Shown piece by piece: positions 6,604 to 9,168 of a DNA stretch of 9,168 bases (the first letter of the stretch is position 1; each line of letters opens with the position of its first letter). This stretch comes from an uncultured Clostridia bacterium (GTDB taxonomy: Bacteria > Bacillota > Clostridia > Christensenellales > UBA1242): positions 1 through 9,168 of the forward strand of contig CAMLUY010000033.1 of assembly GCA_946487985.1 (NCBI GenBank), written 5' to 3'. Position numbers and translations under genes: made by a program. The notes under the pieces were generated by a model, which was not told where the DNA came from, did no database searches, and saw only the letters and a program-made list of their open reading frames with translations.

Positions 6604-6762
6604 ATGAGTAAACAATGGAAACCTGGTGAACAAGCACCACAGTCCGGCAATTATTCATGCTATGACAAAAATGGCAAATGTGGCGGAAGCTGCTACCTTG
6701 AAAAAGGTCAACGTTTCCCAGCAACACAACATTCAGATTCTCATTATGAAATGGATGAATAA
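6604..6762 (+). CDS. small YjzC-like protein with three cysteines
   Basis: A 52-residue protein on the plus strand, supported by a perfect GGAGG 6 nt before the ATG and by a strong terminator 5 nt after the stop. The pattern W-K-P-G-E-Q-A-P-Q-S-G-N-Y near the N-terminus and E-K-G-Q-R-F-P-A-T (33-41) resembles the YjzC family of small Bacillota proteins of unknown function. Unlike the family as I remember it, the middle holds three cysteines (19, 26, 30) plus His43 and His47, which could form a metal site; this is inference. No sigma-A promoter stands out upstream, but a sigma-G-like pair is noted at 6558-6587. It is divergent from degV. The longer minus-strand frame over the same bases has no supporting signals. 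Confidence 0.72.
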   Translation: MSKQWKPGEQAPQSGNYSCYDKNGKCGGSCYLEKGQRFPATQHSDSHYEMDE

Positions 6763-6767
6763 TTGAC

Positions 6768-6797
6768 AAAAAAGAACGCGTATACGCGTTCCTTTTT
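6768..6797. terminator. bidirectional terminator after the YjzC-like gene
   Basis: The perfect palindrome GAACGCG-TATA-CGCGTTC (6774-6791) is flanked by six A on the left and by C plus five T on the right. It ends the plus-strand gene that stops at 6762. On the minus strand the stem is followed by TTTTTT, so it would also stop any transcript reading through from the tRNA. Confidence 0.92.
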
Positions 6798-6998
6798 CAT
6801 ACAAACCGCAATATATAGTATTTATTATGCGCATAACACTTTCAAAATCTGTTACGGCTTAATCTGGATATTTTGGGGTCAGATTTTATTGTCAGCCAGT
6901 CAAAGCGCTGACTTTAACCCAAAGCGCAATTAAGGTTTCTGCTATCAAATCCACCCGCCATGTCAAACCCCTTCAAGTTATTGCATTTTCCGATGTTT
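6798..6998. other. gene-free stretch with several short inverted repeats
   Basis: No gene is seen in these 201 bases between the terminator and the tRNA. They contain a 12-bp palindrome TTATGCGCATAA (6825-6836), the inverted repeats AATCTG/CAGATT (6861-6866, 6880-6885) and GTCAGC/GCTGAC (6891-6896, 6907-6912), and a direct repeat CAAAGCGC (6901-6908, 6920-6927). Base composition is less AT-rich than in the other intergenic regions. Since no T-tailed hairpin directly follows the tRNA, this stretch may be transcribed as its 3' trailer on the minus strand. A 15-codon minus frame (start MAGGFDSR) preceded by GAAGGGG is too short to call. Confidence 0.4.
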
Positions 6999-7087
6999 TG
7001 GCGCAGAGAACAGGATTTGAACCTGCGGAGGCTTGTGACCTCACACGCATTCCAGGCGTGCGCCTTAAACCGCTCGGCCATCTCTGC
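6999..7087 (-). tRNA. tRNA-Ser (anticodon GGA), CCA encoded
   Basis: Read on the minus strand the acceptor stem is GCAGAGA/TCTCTGC, followed by the discriminator G and an encoded CCA. The D-arm is GCCGAGCGGTTTAAGGC. The anticodon stem CACGC/GCGTG encloses the loop CTGGAAT, giving anticodon GGA. The long variable arm GAGG...CCTC is the class II mark of serine tRNAs. The T-arm GCAGG-TTCAAAT-CCTGT is intact with one G-T pair. It reads UCC and UCU codons. A strong promoter lies 15 nt upstream. Confidence 0.97.
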
Positions 7088-7101
7088 ATTTTGGCACTAA
7101 T

Positions 7102-7130
7102 ATGATATCAATTCACAGCAAGTTTGTCAA
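7102..7130 (-). promoter_or_regulatory. sigma-A promoter of tRNA-Ser
   Basis: On the minus strand, TTGACA (7130-7125) and TATCAT (7107-7102) are separated by exactly 17 bp. The -10 ends 14 nt before the first base of the tRNA, leaving a short 5' leader for RNase P to remove. The -35 begins one base after the T-run of the preceding terminator. Confidence 0.88.
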
Positions 7131-7131
7131 G

Positions 7132-7165
7132 AAAAAAGGATAACTCTTTTGAATTATCCTTTTTT
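7132..7165 (-). terminator. intrinsic terminator of the DUF378 gene
   Basis: A perfect 12-bp stem, AAAAAAGGATAA with its complement, around a 10-nt loop lies 13 bp after the DUF378 stop codon. On the minus strand the stem ends in TTATCCTTTTTT, giving the T-tail. The hairpin is symmetrical enough to work in the plus direction too, but no plus-strand gene leads into it. Confidence 0.88.
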
Positions 7166-7178
7166 CTTAAATATTTTT

Positions 7179-7403
7179 TTAAACGCGCTGGAAGTTATTT
7201 GCAAGCAAGATTCCGCCATCAAGGCAAGCTGCAATGATAAGCCAAATTGCCGCAATCAGCACAAGCACATATATTATGCGTGCTGCAACTTTACTGCCCA
7301 TACAAATCCACTCAACAAGGTTGAAACCAAAGAGGCCGATAAGTCCCCAGTTCAGCGCACCAATGAGTACAAGGATCAGAGCGATGTAGTTTACAACAAT
7401 CAT
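7179..7403 (-). CDS. DUF378 small membrane protein
   Basis: A 74-residue protein with two hydrophobic segments (about 3-26 and 38-62) and the family pattern IGALNWGLIGLFGFNLVEW (14-32), followed by ARIIYVLVLIAAIWLI in the second segment. This matches DUF378 (YuzA-like) proteins of the cytoplasmic membrane, whose function is not known. The ATG has a perfect AGGAGGT ribosome binding site at about 5-nt spacing. It lies 84 bp downstream of mnmA on the same strand, without a clear terminator between them, so read-through from mnmA is possible. A strong terminator follows. I found no convincing promoter in the 84-bp gap. Confidence 0.88.
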   Translation of the reverse strand: MIVVNYIALILVLIGALNWGLIGLFGFNLVEWICMGSKVAARIIYVLVLIAAIWLIIAACLDGGILLANNFQRV

Positions 7404-7487
7404 TTTTTACCTCCTGAAAATATGATGCGACAATAATCAATTTTTATACAAAAATTTTATTTCAAGGATTTTCAAGAGGAAATGTAA

Positions 7488-8582
7488 TCAGCTTATTTTA
7501 TTGTTTTGAGCATCAAAGCTTTCATCAATGACGCCGCCACCATAACAGATGCCACTTTCATCATAAAGAACAACAAACTGCCCAGGAGTGATAGCTCGCT
7601 GGCGCTCAGCGAAATCAACGCGCACATGGCTGTCATCGAGAATTGTAACTCGCACTTTTTGGTCTGGCTGACGATAGCGGAATTTCGCAAAGCATTCAAA
7701 CTGCTTTTTTTCTGGTATTTTTGGTATCCAGTTCATCTCGCTTGCTAGAAGATAGTCGCTGTACAGAAGGTCGTCTTCCCCTTGCGAAACATAAAGGATA
7801 TTGTTTTGCAGGTCTTTTTTTACCACGAACCAGCGCTGACCATTGCCGCCTTTACGTCCGCCTATGTTAAGGCCGCGACGCTGACCCAATGTGTAGTACA
7901 TAAGTCCGTCATGCCTGCCCACTTCATTCCCATGCAAGTCAAGTATCTTGCCTGGATTTGCAGGAAGGAAGGTCTTTAAAAAGTTTTTAAAATTACGCTC
8001 GCCAATAAAGCATATTCCTGTGCTATCCTTTTTGTCGGCGGTTGACAAATCTAGTTTATGCGCTATCTCACGTACAGTAGGTTTGTCAATCTCGGCAAGC
8101 GGGAAGATTACGCTTGAAAGCTGCTCTTGGCTGAGTTGGTTGAGAAAGTATGACTGGTCTTTGTTTCTGTCGTCAGCTTTTGCAAGCAGGTACAGTCCGT
8201 CCTTTTCAATAACCTTAGCATAGTGACCTGTCGCAATCTTATCGGCGCCCAGCTTTCGTGCCTGTTCAAGGAATGGACCAAACTTGACCTCTCTGTTGCA
8301 AAGTACATCAGGATTTGGCGTTCTGCCTTTCTTGTATTCATCAAGGAAGTATTGAAAAACACGCTGATAGTATTCTTTTGCATAGTTGACGGAAAAATAC
8401 GGTATGCCTATCTTATTGCATACACGCTTGACATCTTCAAAATCTGTTTCGGCTGTACAACTGCCGTCCTCTTCTTCCCAGTTGACCATGAATAGGCCGA
8501 TTACATCATGTCCCTGCTCTTTTAAAAGATAGCAGGCAACCGAAGAGTCTACGCCGCCGCTTACGCCAACAACAATTCTCAT
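7488..8582 (-). CDS. mnmA: tRNA-specific 2-thiouridylase
   Basis: Installs the 2-thio group on the wobble uridine (U34) of tRNA-Lys, -Glu and -Gln, using ATP to activate the base and a persulfide as sulfur source; cytosolic. The 364-residue length is typical. The PP-loop SGGVDSS (8-14) binds ATP; Cys95 in [12 protein letters not shown] and Cys191 in [11 protein letters not shown] are the catalytic pair. TGHYAK (118-123) and [13 protein letters not shown] are further family marks, and the C-terminal beta-barrel (from about 280) is present. The start is the ATG at 8582, with GAAGGTG upstream, overlapping the stop of the TM2 gene in an ATGA arrangement, so the two are coupled. No cysteine desulfurase gene is in view. 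Confidence 0.97.
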   Translation of the reverse strand: MRIVVGVSGGVDSSVACYLLKEQGHDVIGLFMVNWEEEDGSCTAETDFEDVKRVCNKIGIPYFSVNYAKEYYQRVFQYFLDEYKKGRTPNPDVLCNREVKFGPFLEQARKLGADKIATGHYAKVIEKDGLYLLAKADDRNKDQSYFLNQLSQEQLSSVIFPLAEIDKPTVREIAHKLDLSTADKKDSTGICFIGERNFKNFLKTFLPANPGKILDLHGNEVGRHDGLMYYTLGQRRGLNIGGRKGGNGQRWFVVKKDLQNNILYVSQGEDDLLYSDYLLASEMNWIPKIPEKKQFECFAKFRYRQPDQKVRVTILDDSHVRVDFAERQRAITPGQFVVLYDESGICYGGGVIDESFDAQNNKIS

Positions 8583-9168
8583 TTTTCACCTTCTTTTGTT
8601 TCAGTAGTGTCTTCTTTTATAGTGTTTTCATCTGAATTGATTTTACTTTGCACATCAGCTGATTTTTTTGCCGAGTTATTTTGCCCATTGCTTTCAAGGT
8701 CTATGGCGATAGGCACTTTAAACTTTTTTAGTACCACCATAAAGATATCCCAAGGCCACATAAGCATAATAAAGCCAAGTATTGTTGAAAGAACGCCTAG
8801 GAGAGCGCCATTACCTATCGCAGCAAGCGAACTGTTGAAAACAACCATTAAGAACATTGCAATAAAAGTTGTCAAAAAGGTCGCGCCTCGCCAGTACCTT
8901 CCGACATAAAAGCAGTGGCCGCCAAAGACGCCGAAAAAGATGGTGTAAAGAATAAGCTTTGTACGGCTGACATCGCTTGGCAATTTTGAAGTCATAATAA
9001 TGAAATCGTGGTCATGACGGCGCATCTTTTGTTTTGCGTCTTTATTTGTTGCGATTTCAAGGCGAGAAAAAACCAGTCCACAGTCAGGGCATGTTTCAAT
9101 GCCTTCATAGCAGCGAAGCCCACATCTTGGACAGGTAAATTTCTTTGCATAATTTGTAGAAATCTTCA
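8579..9168 (-). CDS. zinc-ribbon / TM2-domain membrane protein (5' end at window edge)
   Basis: The frame is open from its stop at 8579 to the window edge. An internal ATG at 9025 gives 148 residues, but the frame upstream of it codes for a clear zinc ribbon, CPRCG and CPDCG (CX2C...CX2C), so the real protein is longer. The last two bases at the edge read TG followed by a Lys codon, so the true start may be an NTG whose first base is just missing; the protein would then be about 196 residues. After the ribbon comes a TM2-type domain with [18 protein letters not shown] between hydrophobic helices, a further hydrophobic stretch ending in [15 protein letters not shown], and a polar, Asn/Lys/Glu/Thr-rich C-terminal tail of about 45 residues. 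Its role is unknown; it overlaps mnmA by 4 nt. Confidence 0.85.
   Translation of the reverse strand, partial: KISTNYAKKFTCPRCGLRCYEGIETCPDCGLVFSRLEIATNKDAKQKMRRHDHDFIIMTSKLPSDVSRTKLILYTIFFGVFGGHCFYVGRYWRGATFLTTFIAMFLMVVFNSSLAAIGNGALLGVLSTILGFIMLMWPWDIFMVVLKKFKVPIAIDLESNGQNNSAKKSADVQSKINSDENTIKEDTTETKEGEK

Noticed and set aside
6464..6769. 101-codon minus-strand open frame over the YjzC-like gene and the degV promoter.
   Set aside because: It has no ribosome binding site, a composition unlike a protein (many Cys, Phe and Ser), and it runs antisense to a better supported short gene and through the degV promoter.
6807..6836. Resemblance to a chromosomal dif recombination site (GCGCATAA arm on the minus strand).
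   Set aside because: Only one arm resembles the E. coli site, the second arm does not match, and the known Bacillota dif sequences have a different left arm. The 12-bp palindrome explains the match.
6875..6971. Possible small transposable element bounded by GGGGT and ACCCC.
   Set aside because: The terminal match is only about 5 bases before it degrades, there is no target duplication, and no second copy is in the window.
6851..7087. Open plus-strand reading frame running through the gene-free stretch and antisense to the tRNA.
   Set aside because: No start codon with a ribosome binding site; the part over the tRNA is the familiar artefact of reading a serine tRNA backwards.
7404..7487. Terminator or promoter between mnmA and the DUF378 gene.
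   Set aside because: Only AT-rich sequence with no stable stem and no pair of hexamers at correct spacing.

Overview
The window looks like a chromosomal housekeeping segment from a low-GC Gram-positive anaerobe of the Clostridia (Bacillota). The evidence is an AT-rich composition, strong GGAGG-type ribosome binding sites, TTGACA/TATAAT promoters, an acetate-forming pta-ackA pair beside a ylbJ-type sporulation gene, a DUF4364 gene, and a DegV family gene. I cannot name the genus. No mobile element, CRISPR array, phage gene or defence system is visible.

Layout. Positions 1-2212 carry pta and ackA on the minus strand, joined by a 1-nt TAATG overlap and driven by a perfect-consensus promoter (2279-2307). 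Divergent from them, ylbJ (2324-3244, plus) encodes a multi-pass membrane protein. Next come an unrecognised protein with a very acidic linker (3344-4081, minus, with its own promoter and terminator) and a divergent DUF4364 gene (4192-4749, plus) that appears to be transcribed without a leader. A perfect bidirectional hairpin (4748-4777) separates it from the convergent operon degV - HIT hydrolase - rnhA (6470 down to 4769, minus), whose genes are linked by two further TAATG overlaps. A 52-residue YjzC-like cysteine-containing protein (6604-6762, plus) follows, then about 200 bp without a gene, tRNA-Ser(GGA) with encoded CCA (6999-7087, minus), a small DUF378 membrane protein (7179-7403, minus), mnmA (7488-8582, minus) and the 5'-incomplete gene of a zinc-ribbon/TM2 membrane protein (8579 to the window edge, minus).

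How the genes work together. Pta and AckA convert acetyl-CoA to acetate with ATP formation, a main energy-conserving step in fermenters. MnmA thiolates the wobble uridine of some tRNAs, and the serine tRNA lies nearby. RNase HI, the HIT hydrolase and the DegV protein form a mixed housekeeping operon. YlbJ suggests, but does not prove, endospore formation.

The points most worth a second look are the leaderless DUF4364 gene, the acidic-linker protein, the zinc-ribbon-TM2 architecture overlapping mnmA, the unusual motif variants in AckA, and the structured, unterminated trailer after the tRNA. I found nothing that amounts to a clearly new multi-gene system.
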